A program made the translations under genes and the position numbers. Shown here one piece after another: positions 7,490-17,152 of a stretch of 64,000 nucleotides of DNA. Below the pieces are notes generated by a model. That model was not told the DNA's origin. It searched no databases and saw nothing but the letters and a program-made list of their open reading frames with translations. The stretch covers positions 806,001 to 870,000 of the forward strand of contig NZ_FOMK01000002.1 in the NCBI RefSeq assembly GCF_900112615.1, written 5' to 3'. This stretch comes from Chitinophaga sp. CF118 (GTDB taxonomy: Bacteria; Bacteroidota; Bacteroidia; Chitinophagales; Chitinophagaceae). The first letter of the stretch is position 1. The number at the start of each line of letters is the position of its first letter.

Positions 7490-10024
7490 TTAGTTACCGG
7501 ATTTTATCCTGATATAATGCGTGTCTTTTAATCGTAATACATTTACAGAATATGGTGCCAGCGAAAGATGAAATGAACCGGATGTGACTGATACCTGTTG
7601 CTGAACAGGTGTATATGCTACAGGCTTTTCAAAAGAGTTCTCCGCCGTTTCCTTATCTGACGCCAGCGTGATGAGTGTTGCTGTTTTATTAATCATTGCA
7701 TTGCCGTCCAGTTCGATATTTGAATTACAGGTTGTTGCTCCTGCATTTACTATCTTCACAATGATATCTCCTGTATTTTCCTCTCTTCCGGAAATGGCAA
7801 ACACTTTGGCAGGTTCGCGGTAACTCATCAGCATTTCATTATCCAGATAACAATCTACCTGGTCTGCTTTTACTTCCAGACGAATCTCATACCAACGGTC
7901 TTTTTCTATTGGATGTTTCAACCGTTTCTGATCACTTACATCCGATACATCATATCCTCCGGTCACTCTTTCAAACACACAATTCTGATTCACATAAGAA
8001 CCTATATGCGCCCTTAAACAGGTGTTGCTGTCCTTTACTGCAAAAGGAATAATAAATGCGTTAAAGCCGTCCTTTTTGCGCGCCTTTAAAGTGAGCGTGT
8101 ATGTATCAAATGTTTTCCCTTTCAGGATAGCCATCAGCTGTGCTCCTTCTGCAGTTTGCGCTAATGCGCTGTCCTGTACATTCCATTTGCCTCTCAGCAA
8201 TTGCCATTCTTCAGGTTTGTGAACAAAGTCACTTTTATATAATAGCTGATCGCCATTACGTACTTCGATATCTTTATATTCGCTTTGTGTATCCCAGGTG
8301 CTTAACCCTATTCCGCCTGTAAATGCAGGCGCTGCCGATGGGGTTGCAACCACCGTTGTGGCAAGATTTACATCCGGTCTGTTCTCATTGAACATTTTGA
8401 TGGTATAATAAGAGATCCTGGCAAAACTATTTGCTGCATCAAAATTAATGAGGTTCACCGGCCAGTCTACATCATGTACATTTACCAGTAAAGGTGCATA
8501 ACTGGACATCTTCACCAGGTCTGCATTCCTTTCCATAGCCATCATATATACCGCATCACTTAGTGTAGCGGTCATATTACCCGTGCCCACACCGGCATTA
8601 GTGGCATACTCTCCCACGTACATTGTCCAGTTTCCTCTTTTGTATTTATCAAAATGATTGTCATGGTTAAATGACCAGTATGCTCCCTTATAAGCGTGTT
8701 CATCTGCCATCTCCACATGCTGCATACTGTCCAGTGTTGTTCTGTTCACATCGCCAATTCCCATACTGGCAATAACACTAATATCCGGGTATTGTTTTTT
8801 GATGGCATCATAAAAACGGTTGTAACGGAGTGCATACCGTGGGCCATGCTGTTCATTGCCTACCTCTACATATTTAAGCGGAAACGGGGCAGGATGACCG
8901 CTGGCGGCTCTTACTTTTCCCCACCGGGAGGTTACGGGTCCTATTGCATATTCTATAGCATCCAGTGCATTTTGAATCACACTGTCCAGTCCTTCGTCCG
9001 GAATAAATGTACCACTTCTGTAATCACAGGATACTCCCACATTAAATACATACAATGCCGCCGCTCCTATATCTTCACAATATTGCAGGTATTCATGATA
9101 ACCGAACCCATCGCCCGACCAGTAACCCCAGGGACTGTAGGTACCCGGACGCTTTTCTATTGGTCCCAATGTGCGCTTCCAGTCGGGCGCACTTTCTATA
9201 TTAATCCCTTCTACATAACAACCTCCCGGCCAGCGGATGAATGCAGGTTTCAGATCGGCGATGTAATTCGCCAGGTCTGCCCTTAATCCATTAGAACGTT
9301 GCTTAAATGTTTGTTGAGGGAAAAGGGAAACAAAATCGAGATACACTATTCCTTTGTTACTGAATGACAATACAAACCTTGCTGCCGGATCGGACTTCGT
9401 AGCAGTAAGTGTACCACTATATTTTTTCCAGCCGGTATTCTGTACTCTATTGAAAGTATAACTGGCCAGGATCTCCCCCTTGGCCGATTGCAGGGAAGCT
9501 GTAATACTTCCTTTATAATTCCTTGCATAAAATTGCAGGTTATATTTATTTCCGGCAACTGTATTTATCCCCCAGAAGCCTTCATTAATCAGGTCTGCTT
9601 TGCCGCTGATATTTACTTCCAGCGAATGCGGTGTAGCACTGTTTAAAGGTTGTTTGTCTGTTAATGCCAGTGTAATACCGGCCGTAGCAGACCAGGCAGG
9701 CCAATCACTTTTAATAGGCCATTCCATCTTCCAGTCACTTACCTGACCGGGAGGCATGGAGAAATGCGGCGTTCTTTCCGGTACAATAAATCCATCTTCC
9801 AGTTTAGTTCCCTGCGGCAGTTGACTTTCTTCAAACCCTCGGTTCTGAATCAGTTCCGCATATAATCCTCCTTCACCAGCATGACTGATCTCTTCAAAAA
9901 ATATCCCATGTAAGGTGGGGGCAATCCTTGCACCCTGTTGTTGTGTATTGATATGGATCACCGCCCGATCCTGCGCTTTTGCTGTACTTATACCGAGTAT
10001 GAAAAGGAAAATATATCTGGTCAT
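7490..10024 (-). CDS. alpha-L-arabinofuranosidase, GH51, with CBM-like and concanavalin-like domains
   Basis: 844 aa, secreted (signal peptide to about STAKAQ). The GH51 catalytic core starts near HGIFFEEISHAGEGGLYAEL. Key residues: RWPGGC (264-268), acid/base E391 in VGNEQHG, and nucleophile E472 in YVGEYATN. A jelly-roll segment at about 130-235 looks like a CBM4/9-type module inserted in the N-terminal half. A second beta-rich insert at about 575-725 (KDIEVRNGDQLLYK to CYLDNEMLMSY) resembles a DUF1080/LamG concanavalin fold. GH51 enzymes release terminal arabinofuranose from arabinan, arabinoxylan or arabinogalactan. The start codon overlaps the GH27 stop by 4 bases (ATGA), so the two enzymes are translationally coupled. 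The family is certain; the exact linkage cleaved is not. Confidence 0.95.
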   Translation of the reverse strand: MTRYIFLFILGISTAKAQDRAVIHINTQQQGARIAPTLHGIFFEEISHAGEGGLYAELIQNRGFEESQLPQGTKLEDGFIVPERTPHFSMPPGQVSDWKMEWPIKSDWPAWSATAGITLALTDKQPLNSATPHSLEVNISGKADLINEGFWGINTVAGNKYNLQFYARNYKGSITASLQSAKGEILASYTFNRVQNTGWKKYSGTLTATKSDPAARFVLSFSNKGIVYLDFVSLFPQQTFKQRSNGLRADLANYIADLKPAFIRWPGGCYVEGINIESAPDWKRTLGPIEKRPGTYSPWGYWSGDGFGYHEYLQYCEDIGAAALYVFNVGVSCDYRSGTFIPDEGLDSVIQNALDAIEYAIGPVTSRWGKVRAASGHPAPFPLKYVEVGNEQHGPRYALRYNRFYDAIKKQYPDISVIASMGIGDVNRTTLDSMQHVEMADEHAYKGAYWSFNHDNHFDKYKRGNWTMYVGEYATNAGVGTGNMTATLSDAVYMMAMERNADLVKMSSYAPLLVNVHDVDWPVNLINFDAANSFARISYYTIKMFNENRPDVNLATTVVATPSAAPAFTGGIGLSTWDTQSEYKDIEVRNGDQLLYKSDFVHKPEEWQLLRGKWNVQDSALAQTAEGAQLMAILKGKTFDTYTLTLKARKKDGFNAFIIPFAVKDSNTCLRAHIGSYVNQNCVFERVTGGYDVSDVSDQKRLKHPIEKDRWYEIRLEVKADQVDCYLDNEMLMSYREPAKVFAISGREENTGDIIVKIVNAGATTCNSNIELDGNAMINKTATLITLASDKETAENSFEKPVAYTPVQQQVSVTSGSFHLSLAPYSVNVLRLKDTHYIRIKSGN

Positions 10025-12237
10025 GGTATTAATTTTATCAGCATCACGCCATGCGGTGCTATCTGTTTAGTAAAAGATGACTGCAGCGGACCAATGTTCT
10101 GCTGACGCCATACATCACGCATCTGCCGGTAATTATTTAATCCCAGTTCTTTCCAGTTCACAGTTATATTACGGTAAGTGGTATCCATATTAAAAATACC
10201 TACAGCCCTGCTGCCATCTGCCAGTTCCTTTACCCATACATTTGCAGAAATGCGTTTTGCCTGTTTTCCCAGTTCATCCTGATCAATAGCCAGCACTTCA
10301 TCATTCGTCAGCAGACTAAGCGTAAAGTCATCTAATTTATCCAGATCACAACCTATAAGCAAAGGAGCGGCCAGCAAACACCATAAACTCACATGGGTAT
10401 ATTGCTCGTCCGGTGTTAATCTGGTAGGATGCAAATTCTCTCCCCAGCCCACTTTACCAACGATCATCATATCGGGATCATTCCAGTGACCGGGACTAAC
10501 ATACTGCTGTAATTTATCCTGACTGAAACCTATATGTTCCAGACTCTCCCAGGTATCTTCTATATCTTCTGTTGTTCTCCAGGATTGTCCACCTACTTCT
10601 CCGCCCCATTTCCACACATCTTTCAGTCCGTACTGGCAGATACTGTAAATGATATCTCTCTGTTGCGCACGCAAAGCATGCTGCATGATACGGAAGGGTT
10701 CTATATATGCATTCAGCGAAGTATCTTTTCCCACAATAGATTCATAACTGCACCAATCGTATTTAAGATAATCTACTCCCCAGCCGGCATAGGTGCGCGC
10801 GTCTTTTTCCTCCGCCTGGTAAGAACCCAGGAAACCGCCACAGGTCAAAGGACCAGGCGATGAATAAATGCCGAACTTTAGTCCATGCAGATGCAACCAG
10901 TTGCCCAATCCCTGCATATCCGGGAACTTACTGTTAGTAAGAATACTGCTGTCCGCTGCTCTTGCCGGTGCTTCCCAGCCATCATCCACATTAATATAAT
11001 TCCAGCCATGATCTGCCAGTCCTTTTTCCAGCATTGCCTTTGCCGAACTTTGTACTTTCGCTGCACTTACATTTATCCCCCAACAATTCCAGCTGTTCCA
11101 TCCCATTGTAGGTGTAAATGCCAGCGTATCTCCCACTTTAATAGTAAAAGTTTGAGTTGCCGTTCCAATAGCATTACTCACATGGATTACCGTAGCATAA
11201 TTTCCTTTTTTATTCAGCTGACCGGTAATGATACCTGTTTGTTCATCTAACAGTAATCCTTCGGGAAGCTGATCTATCTTGTATTTCAGCGGTTTTATCC
11301 CGGTAGCTGCTATCTTAAATAAAAATGGAGAGCCGGGTTTTACCCCATATACTTTTGCTGTATTAATGCGTGGATGATCGGACACCCGAGGCGTAAGGAT
11401 ATATGGAAATGTTTGTTGCTGTTGTAACTGTAAACCGCTTGATTTTTCTGTAAAACTGTACTTACAGGTTATTCCTTCACGGTTAGGTAAGTCCAGGATA
11501 AATGACTGCCGCCCATATGGGGCTAATTGTAATTCTATTTTACGATGGATGAGATCGTTGTGATTATCTGTAACAGTATATGCAAGTGTACCAGTGATGG
11601 AAGTATTAAACCCGTTAGATACCATTAAGGGCTGGGTAGCCTTACCATTGGACAAATATTTGATTTCATCCGCAGGCATGCTGATAGTAAGTCCGTCTGT
11701 TTTTTCCAGCATATCTATATAGGGCTCACCCATAAAAATACCACCACTACCACCACCATCATAATCACGGATGGCGATTACATTTTCTTCATCCCAATGG
11801 ATAGCGGGGCTATTGACAGCTACATGATATTCGCGCACAGCCGGCCACTTGCTTACGTAGCCTTCTTTATCATCCGGGAAGTTACCTGTCTGGCCAATCT
11901 TTACACCGTTCAGATAAGTAGCATCCACATCATTTACGTGTGCAAGGAAAATTCTCAGGCTGTCTTTCCAGAAGCCCTTATTACGCAGTGCTGAAGGGAT
12001 CTTTATGTGAATGCGGTACCAGGCATAGCCATGGTAACTGTCGTATCCCTGCTCCTGCCATACTTTCCCTGTCCGGATCTCTTTCCAGCTTTGATCATCA
12101 AACGACATTGATGACCAGGCAGGCTGATCACCAGTGATAAAACGGGCAACAGGTAAGGGAATAAAATTTTTGTGTTGCGCGAAGGAAGGCAGGCAAATTG
12201 CCAGCGTAATTACTATCAGCCATGGTTTAGTCCACAT
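10021..12237 (-). CDS. alpha-galactosidase, GH27, with N-terminal sugar-binding and Ig-like domains
   Basis: 738 aa, secreted (signal to about LPSFAQ). Residues 25-175 form a GH2-type galactose-binding-like module (WYRIHIKIP, YLNGVKIGQTGNFP). Residues 290-368 are an Ig-like putative carbohydrate module. The GH27 barrel begins at PTMGWNSWNCWG (about 376). Nucleophile D494 lies in YLKYDWC, acid/base D558 in RTTEDIEDTW, and the WNDPDM motif is at 585-590; all are intact. The enzyme removes terminal alpha-galactose; some GH27 members act on beta-L-arabinopyranose, which would fit the GH51 partner. It ends with an ATGA overlap into the GH51 gene and starts 57 bp after the histidine kinase gene, consistent with one operon. 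Confidence 0.95.
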   Translation of the reverse strand: MWTKPWLIVITLAICLPSFAQHKNFIPLPVARFITGDQPAWSSMSFDDQSWKEIRTGKVWQEQGYDSYHGYAWYRIHIKIPSALRNKGFWKDSLRIFLAHVNDVDATYLNGVKIGQTGNFPDDKEGYVSKWPAVREYHVAVNSPAIHWDEENVIAIRDYDGGGSGGIFMGEPYIDMLEKTDGLTISMPADEIKYLSNGKATQPLMVSNGFNTSITGTLAYTVTDNHNDLIHRKIELQLAPYGRQSFILDLPNREGITCKYSFTEKSSGLQLQQQQTFPYILTPRVSDHPRINTAKVYGVKPGSPFLFKIAATGIKPLKYKIDQLPEGLLLDEQTGIITGQLNKKGNYATVIHVSNAIGTATQTFTIKVGDTLAFTPTMGWNSWNCWGINVSAAKVQSSAKAMLEKGLADHGWNYINVDDGWEAPARAADSSILTNSKFPDMQGLGNWLHLHGLKFGIYSSPGPLTCGGFLGSYQAEEKDARTYAGWGVDYLKYDWCSYESIVGKDTSLNAYIEPFRIMQHALRAQQRDIIYSICQYGLKDVWKWGGEVGGQSWRTTEDIEDTWESLEHIGFSQDKLQQYVSPGHWNDPDMMIVGKVGWGENLHPTRLTPDEQYTHVSLWCLLAAPLLIGCDLDKLDDFTLSLLTNDEVLAIDQDELGKQAKRISANVWVKELADGSRAVGIFNMDTTYRNITVNWKELGLNNYRQMRDVWRQQNIGPLQSSFTKQIAPHGVMLIKLIP

Positions 12238-12294
12238 GATGTAATATTCGAAATCTTATGGCAGAATCCATTAACAGATATTACCCGGCTTTGC

Positions 12295-14571
12295 TTACAT
12301 TTTATCATTTACAGCATAGGCACGAATACTCTTTTCCTCTTTGAACAAAATCGCAATCTCTAATCCTTTGTTATTTGTGATATTGAGAGCACCTTCGAGC
12401 TGTTCACTCAGTGTTTCTATCAGTGTCATACCCAGAGATCCCTTTTTCTTCAGATCAAAATCTTCCGGCAGGCTTGTTCCATTATCTGCAACACTGAGCA
12501 GGATCTCTTTCGTTTCTGTATACAATAATTTAATGGTGATGATACCCGCCTTATTATCCGGGAAAGCGTATTTAATGGCATTGGTAATGGATTCATTCAG
12601 GATAAGACCAACAGGGGCCGCCTGTACTGCTTCCAGTTCAATATCATCAATATGCAGATCAAAATGAATGCGGGATCCTGTAACCAGGCTATCTCTCAGA
12701 TAACTTACCAGTTCACAGACATACTTTCCCATATCAATAAAAGCTATCTCGTCCGACTGATATAATTTCTGATGGATGAGCGACATGGTATACATCCGTC
12801 TCTGGCTTTCGCGGATAGCCAGTATTGCAGCATCATTATCCAGGTAGGCAGACTGGATATTGAGCAGGCTGATAATAAATTGCAGGTTATTTTTTACACG
12901 ATGATGAATTTCTTTCAGTAACCATTCCTTTTCTCTCAGCAGAATATTTTTACCGTCTATTAAGCTTTTTAATGAGAAGTTCTGCCGGTTAATCTCGTCC
13001 TGCTGCACCTGGAGTTTAATATTGCTTCGTTGTTTCAAACGGTAACGGTTATATCCCAATCCCAGCATTAATACCAGCATAACCGATCCTCCAATTATTG
13101 CATTCCTGGTGGTTCTTTCTTTGTCAAGGAATGTTTGCTGCAGTTCCCCTTTTTTTGTAAGCAGTTGAATGCTCTGTTCCTTTATTCTTATATCCTGATC
13201 TTTCTGCTCTGTTTCATAACGTACTTTTAACTGGGAAAGCTGACGGCTTTTTGTCTCACTAAATAATGAATCATTCAGTTTTCTCGTTATCAGGAGATGA
13301 TCAATAGCAGATAAATATTTACCCTGGGCCGAATCCATTTTATACCAGAGCAAATGGTTCTCCGCAAGGTCTATCGGTGTATTCTGCTTAATACAATATG
13401 CCTCATTGATAACAAGATATTTATGGGCCAGATTATACTGCCGGGTATCAAGAAAAAGTGGGATCACTGCTTTATAAACGAAATATTGCACTGCCGCATT
13501 CTGAGATTTCAAAGCAGACATTGTCAATACATGATCACAATATCGTTGTGCTTCCGGAAAACGTTTCATTTTCCGGTAAATACCTAAAAAAGTGATCTCT
13601 CTTAATATTAGTTGCTGTACATCTTTTGTAGGATATTTTTCTGCTATGGATTTCTCAACAGTAAGTGCCTCCTGCAGCCTGTTTAACCTGGTCAGGGCAT
13701 TTACTATATTTGCATAAATGATCAGTATGGAAGAGGTATCTTTATATCTTTCTGCAATAGGAAGGGCCAGCCTGTAACAATTCAGGGCATCTTCATACTG
13801 GGTCAGCTTTAAATAAGTAAGCCCGAGCCGGTTATAAATGGTGGATAATACCAGGGACGAATCCTTATTTTCTTTTGATGTTTTTACAGCCAGCAATCCA
13901 TATGTAAGTCCTTCCTGGTAGTCGCCCATCATACTGGCTACAATGCCCATCAGGTCATATAATCCTTCCATAGAAATATCAAACCCAATGCTTTTATAAG
14001 CATTCAGTGCTTTTTTAAGATGGATAGATGCCTCCGGGTATTTCCCTAACATACCATAATAGTCTCCTATGCCCTTTTCAACATCTCCCACCCGTCTTCT
14101 GTTCCCCGCCTGTTCAAAAAAAGCCACCGCTTTTTCTTTATACTGTATCCTGTTAATAACTCCTTCATCTGTTTCCTGGTCATAATAAGAGGCAGTCTCT
14201 TCATATGCTTCGCCTATTCTGTCCTTATAATTATACTTTGTAAACAGGTCCATTGCTTTTTTCAGGTACTGCTTTCCCTTTTCCTGTTGTTGCTGAACAC
14301 GAAGTATACCAGAAGCCAGCAGTGCTGCATTGCCCTCTCCCAATGGGTAATGCAGTGAAATGCTCAACGCCTCAGCCTCCAGGGCATAAATCCGGCCGCT
14401 GTCCAGTTGAGCGGGCGTTCTATCAGACTTACTGAAATAATACTGGCTAAGGTCCAGCAGCAAATGAACACGGGAAGTATCCTTTTTGCTCTTCTGCAGA
14501 AGAGAAAGTTGTTGCTGTTGCGAAACAGTTGTTAACGGGAAAAATAAAATGATGAGAGCAAACCTGAACAT
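12295..14571 (-). CDS. TPR-containing sensor histidine kinase (HisKA_2 type)
   Basis: 758 aa. Signal peptide (to about TTVSQ), then a periplasmic region of roughly 430 residues made of tetratricopeptide repeats. One membrane helix follows at about 488-508 (IIGGSVMLVLMLGLGY), with charged coiled-coil-like sequence on both sides. The cytoplasmic part has the HisKA_2 dimerisation motif KEIHHRVKNNLQ (phosphoacceptor His near 556). The HATPase domain has N-box LNESITNAIKYAF, a G1-type SVADNGTSLPE and GSLGMTLIETL. No response regulator gene lies next to it. It heads the locus, 57 bp before the GH27 gene on the same strand, so it probably senses the substrate or envelope state for this locus and signals to a distant regulator. 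Function in the locus is inferred from position. Confidence 0.9.
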   Translation of the reverse strand: MFRFALIILFFPLTTVSQQQQLSLLQKSKKDTSRVHLLLDLSQYYFSKSDRTPAQLDSGRIYALEAEALSISLHYPLGEGNAALLASGILRVQQQQEKGKQYLKKAMDLFTKYNYKDRIGEAYEETASYYDQETDEGVINRIQYKEKAVAFFEQAGNRRRVGDVEKGIGDYYGMLGKYPEASIHLKKALNAYKSIGFDISMEGLYDLMGIVASMMGDYQEGLTYGLLAVKTSKENKDSSLVLSTIYNRLGLTYLKLTQYEDALNCYRLALPIAERYKDTSSILIIYANIVNALTRLNRLQEALTVEKSIAEKYPTKDVQQLILREITFLGIYRKMKRFPEAQRYCDHVLTMSALKSQNAAVQYFVYKAVIPLFLDTRQYNLAHKYLVINEAYCIKQNTPIDLAENHLLWYKMDSAQGKYLSAIDHLLITRKLNDSLFSETKSRQLSQLKVRYETEQKDQDIRIKEQSIQLLTKKGELQQTFLDKERTTRNAIIGGSVMLVLMLGLGYNRYRLKQRSNIKLQVQQDEINRQNFSLKSLIDGKNILLREKEWLLKEIHHRVKNNLQFIISLLNIQSAYLDNDAAILAIRESQRRMYTMSLIHQKLYQSDEIAFIDMGKYVCELVSYLRDSLVTGSRIHFDLHIDDIELEAVQAAPVGLILNESITNAIKYAFPDNKAGIITIKLLYTETKEILLSVADNGTSLPEDFDLKKKGSLGMTLIETLSEQLEGALNITNNKGLEIAILFKEEKSIRAYAVNDKM

Positions 14572-14622
14572 AGTTGTATTATATAGGAGATGACTCTAAA
14601 AATACATTTTTTGATGTCAATA

Positions 14623-15660
14623 TTACAACGAACAATTTTCGTGATAGTTGATCAGTTCTATTGGAGTTTGTGCTATTTCAAAGCCTTTATATGCCACCAG
14701 CAGCTCGTCCAGCACCGCTTCTACTTCCAACGGATCATCAGTTGAAACAAGCCTTCTTCTGAATTCCTTAAATTCCGGCAATCCTTTCAGGTAACTGATA
14801 TAATGCCGGCGCATAGCATACACACCTGATTCAGGACCGCGCCATTCCAGTGATTTACGGAGTTGTTTTTTGCAAACGTCTACCCTCTCTGCCAATGTAG
14901 GGGCAGGCAGGAGCTCGCCTGTCTGAATATAATGTTTTACTTCGCGGAAAATCCAGGGATAACCAATAGCTGCACGCCCTATCATAATACCATCTACACC
15001 ATACCGGTTTTTATATTCCAGCGCTTTCTGCGGACTGTCAATATCTCCATTCCCGAAAACGGGAATATGAATGCGGGGGTTATTTTTCACTCTGGCAATC
15101 AGTTCCCAGTCGGCTTCTCCTTTATACATCTGGCAGCGGGTACGGCCATGAATGGCCAGTGCTTTAATACCTGCATCCTGCAGGCGTTCTGCCACTTCTT
15201 CTATATTTTTGGTATCATCATCCCACCCTAATCTCGTCTTTACCGTAACGGGCAAATTTGTGGCCTTTACACAGGCTGCCGTGAGCCGAACCATCAGGTC
15301 TATATCTTTCAGTACTCCGGAACCGGCACCTTTGCTTACTATACCTTTAATCGGACAACCGAAATTGATATCCAGCAAATCAGGCTGAATCATATCAACA
15401 ATCGTAGCTGCCATCCCGAGCTTTCCCTCATCACCCCCAAAGATCTGGATCCCTACCGGACGTTCTTCATCAAAAATATCCAGCCTTTTACGGCATTTGG
15501 CAGTATCATTTATCAAGCCTTCACTGGAAATAAATTCTGTATATAACAGGTCGGCCCCATTATCCTTACACACCACCCGGAAAGGAGGATCACTTACATC
15601 TTCCATTGGCGCAAGCAACAAGGGAAAGTCAGGCAGCACGATGTTTTCTATCTTGATCAA
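14623..15660 (-). CDS. dusB: tRNA-dihydrouridine synthase
   Basis: 345 aa, the usual size for bacterial DusB. This FMN enzyme reduces specific D-loop uridines of tRNA with NADPH. FMN-barrel motifs are APMEDVSDPPFR at the N-terminus, DINFGCPIKGIVSKGAGSG with the catalytic cysteine, VKTRLGWDD, AIHGRTRCQMYKG, and GNGDI...GIMIGRAA near the end. The only sensible start is a TTG at 15658-15660, giving MIKIENIVLPDFPLLLAPM, which matches the normal start of the family. It stands alone between the histidine kinase and the aldo/keto reductase, both on the same strand. A hairpin between it and the aldo/keto reductase suggests separate transcription. DusB is the usual Bacteroidota assignment; a paralogous Dus type cannot be fully excluded. 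Confidence 0.93.
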   Translation of the reverse strand: MIKIENIVLPDFPLLLAPMEDVSDPPFRVVCKDNGADLLYTEFISSEGLINDTAKCRKRLDIFDEERPVGIQIFGGDEGKLGMAATIVDMIQPDLLDINFGCPIKGIVSKGAGSGVLKDIDLMVRLTAACVKATNLPVTVKTRLGWDDDTKNIEEVAERLQDAGIKALAIHGRTRCQMYKGEADWELIARVKNNPRIHIPVFGNGDIDSPQKALEYKNRYGVDGIMIGRAAIGYPWIFREVKHYIQTGELLPAPTLAERVDVCKKQLRKSLEWRGPESGVYAMRRHYISYLKGLPEFKEFRRRLVSTDDPLEVEAVLDELLVAYKGFEIAQTPIELINYHENCSL

Positions 15661-15678
15661 AACGAGTATTTTATGTTA

Positions 15679-15709
15679 TCCCGGAGCTATAAAAAGCTTA
15701 AATCCGGGA
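15679..15709 (-). terminator. probable terminator after the aldo/keto reductase gene
   Basis: TCCCGGA (15679-15685) pairs with TCCGGGA (15703-15709), with an inner AGCT/AGCT pairing. It sits in the 59-bp gap after the aldo/keto reductase stop. The following U-run is weak. Confidence 0.5.
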
Positions 15710-15719
15710 CACAAAAATA

Positions 15720-16706
15720 TCAGTTTTTATCTACAAACTTTAAGTTTGCCTCATTATAGCGGTCGCCCGTATTGGGATATTTAGCCAGCAATGCTTCAAT
15801 AGCCTGCAGATCTGTGGTATTTAACACCACGTCTACCGCGCCGGCATTATCCAGCAGGTATTTCCGGCGTTTGGTACCGGGAATGGGTATAATGTCATCT
15901 CCCTGCGCCAGTACCCAGGCCAGTGCCAGCTGAGCAGGTGTACAATTCTTGCCCGCAGCGATGGCAGCAAAACCTTCGGACAGTTTCCGGTTGTTCTCTG
16001 CGTATTCTTCCTGGTAACGGGGTAATGATCTTCTGAAATCATTCGCTGCCAGCTCTGATATGTTGAGTGAATTGGTCACTAACCCACGGGCCAGCGGACT
16101 GAAAGGCACAAAAGAGATCCCCAGTTCTTTACATACTGGCAATACATCGGCCTCTACCTCTCTTGTTAACAGGGAATATTCACTCTGTAATGCACTGATT
16201 GGATGTACCGCATGCGCTTTACGCAAAGAGGTAGCAGACGCTTCAGACAATCCGATATAACGTACTTTTCCTTCCTTAACAAGATCGGCCATAGCACCCA
16301 CCATCTCTTCCACCGGCACATTAGGGTCTATACGGTGTGCATAATACAAATCAATCACATCTGTCTGCAAACGTTTTAAACTGGCCTCTACAGCCGTTTT
16401 CATATATGCAGGAGAACCGTCAAATGTTGTCAGTTTACCATCTGAGCTGGCACGGAAACCAAACTTGGTAGCAATAAATATCTTATTCCTGTTAGGTTTC
16501 AACACTTTAGCTACCAGTTCCTCATTCTTTCCATTAGCGTACACATCTGCTGTGTCCCAGAAATTAATACCCAGTTCCAGCGCTTTTTCCAGTGTGGCAA
16601 CGGATTCTACATCATCCGGTTCGCCATAGGCATGGCTCATTCCCATACATCCCAGTCCTATAGCAGACAATTCAACTTCTGTAACTCCTAATCTTCTATA
16701 CTTCAT
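15720..16706 (-). CDS. aldo/keto reductase
   Basis: 328 aa, a full-length (beta/alpha)8 member of the AKR superfamily, which reduces carbonyls with NADPH. Visible landmarks are [13 protein letters not shown], the catalytic Asp and Tyr in [17 protein letters not shown], the catalytic Lys in IATKFGF, and the His in DLYYAHRID. The NADPH-binding segment is [15 protein letters not shown] near the C-terminus. The sequence resembles the AKR13-like or YajO-like groups often named after pyridoxal or auxin-induced proteins. The substrate cannot be read from sequence. A gap of 446 bp upstream contains a tandem duplication. The first duplicated bases, TTATATTTTACTTATAAAGATCG, begin two bases past this start codon in one form, so its promoter region may itself have been copied. 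Confidence 0.92.
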   Translation of the reverse strand: MKYRRLGVTEVELSAIGLGCMGMSHAYGEPDDVESVATLEKALELGINFWDTADVYANGKNEELVAKVLKPNRNKIFIATKFGFRASSDGKLTTFDGSPAYMKTAVEASLKRLQTDVIDLYYAHRIDPNVPVEEMVGAMADLVKEGKVRYIGLSEASATSLRKAHAVHPISALQSEYSLLTREVEADVLPVCKELGISFVPFSPLARGLVTNSLNISELAANDFRRSLPRYQEEYAENNRKLSEGFAAIAAGKNCTPAQLALAWVLAQGDDIIPIPGTKRRKYLLDNAGAVDVVLNTTDLQAIEALLAKYPNTGDRYNEANLKFVDKN

Positions 16707-16839
16707 ATTTTATATTTTACTTATAAAGATCGGACATTCTGTATTAAAATGACCCGGCGTGGGTACTATCTAAAAAGGAAGGTTGAAAAAGTAACGTGAA
16801 AATGTTGGGAATCAAATAGAAGTGGGGGTGTCTCTGCGC

Positions 16840-16981
16840 GATTGCTTAATGATCATAAATACACCTTGGCTGCCGTGATGCTTAGGTGAAGTTTAATAAA
16901 GATCTGATCTAAAATCTTATCCTAAAGCCCAATTAACAAACAAAACAGGCAGGCGCAGTGTATTTACGATCATTAGCAATC
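16840..16981. repeat. small inverted-repeat element at the tandem duplication
   Basis: Ends are imperfect inverted repeats of about 24 bp: GATTGCTTAATGATCATAAA... at 16840-16864 and its near complement at 16958-16981. The stem differs mainly by one extra T and one transition. No coding frame is conserved inside. The size (about 142 bp) and ends resemble a MITE-like palindromic element, but no target-site duplication could be confirmed by eye. Confidence 0.5.
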
Positions 16982-17147
16982 TATGAAAATTTATATTTTA
17001 CTTATAAAGATCGCACATACACCTTGGCTGCCGTAATGCTTAGGTGAAGTTTAATAAAGATCTGATCTAAAATCTTATCCCAAAGCCCAATTAACAAACA
17101 AAACAGGCAGGCGCAGTGTATTTACGATCATTAGCAATCTATGAAAA
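16859..17147. repeat. tandem direct repeat, two 131-bp copies at a 158-bp offset
   Basis: 16859-16989 and 17017-17147 are identical except for two transitions (G to A in the TGCCGTGATGC segment, T to C in the CCTAAAGCCC segment). The 27-bp spacer (16990-17016) matches the sequence just upstream of the aldo/keto reductase gene (16709-16732). The duplication is therefore recent and joined a copy of that promoter-proximal segment. The whole gap 16707-17152 holds this structure and no gene. Confidence 0.9.
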
Positions 17148-17152
17148 CTCAG

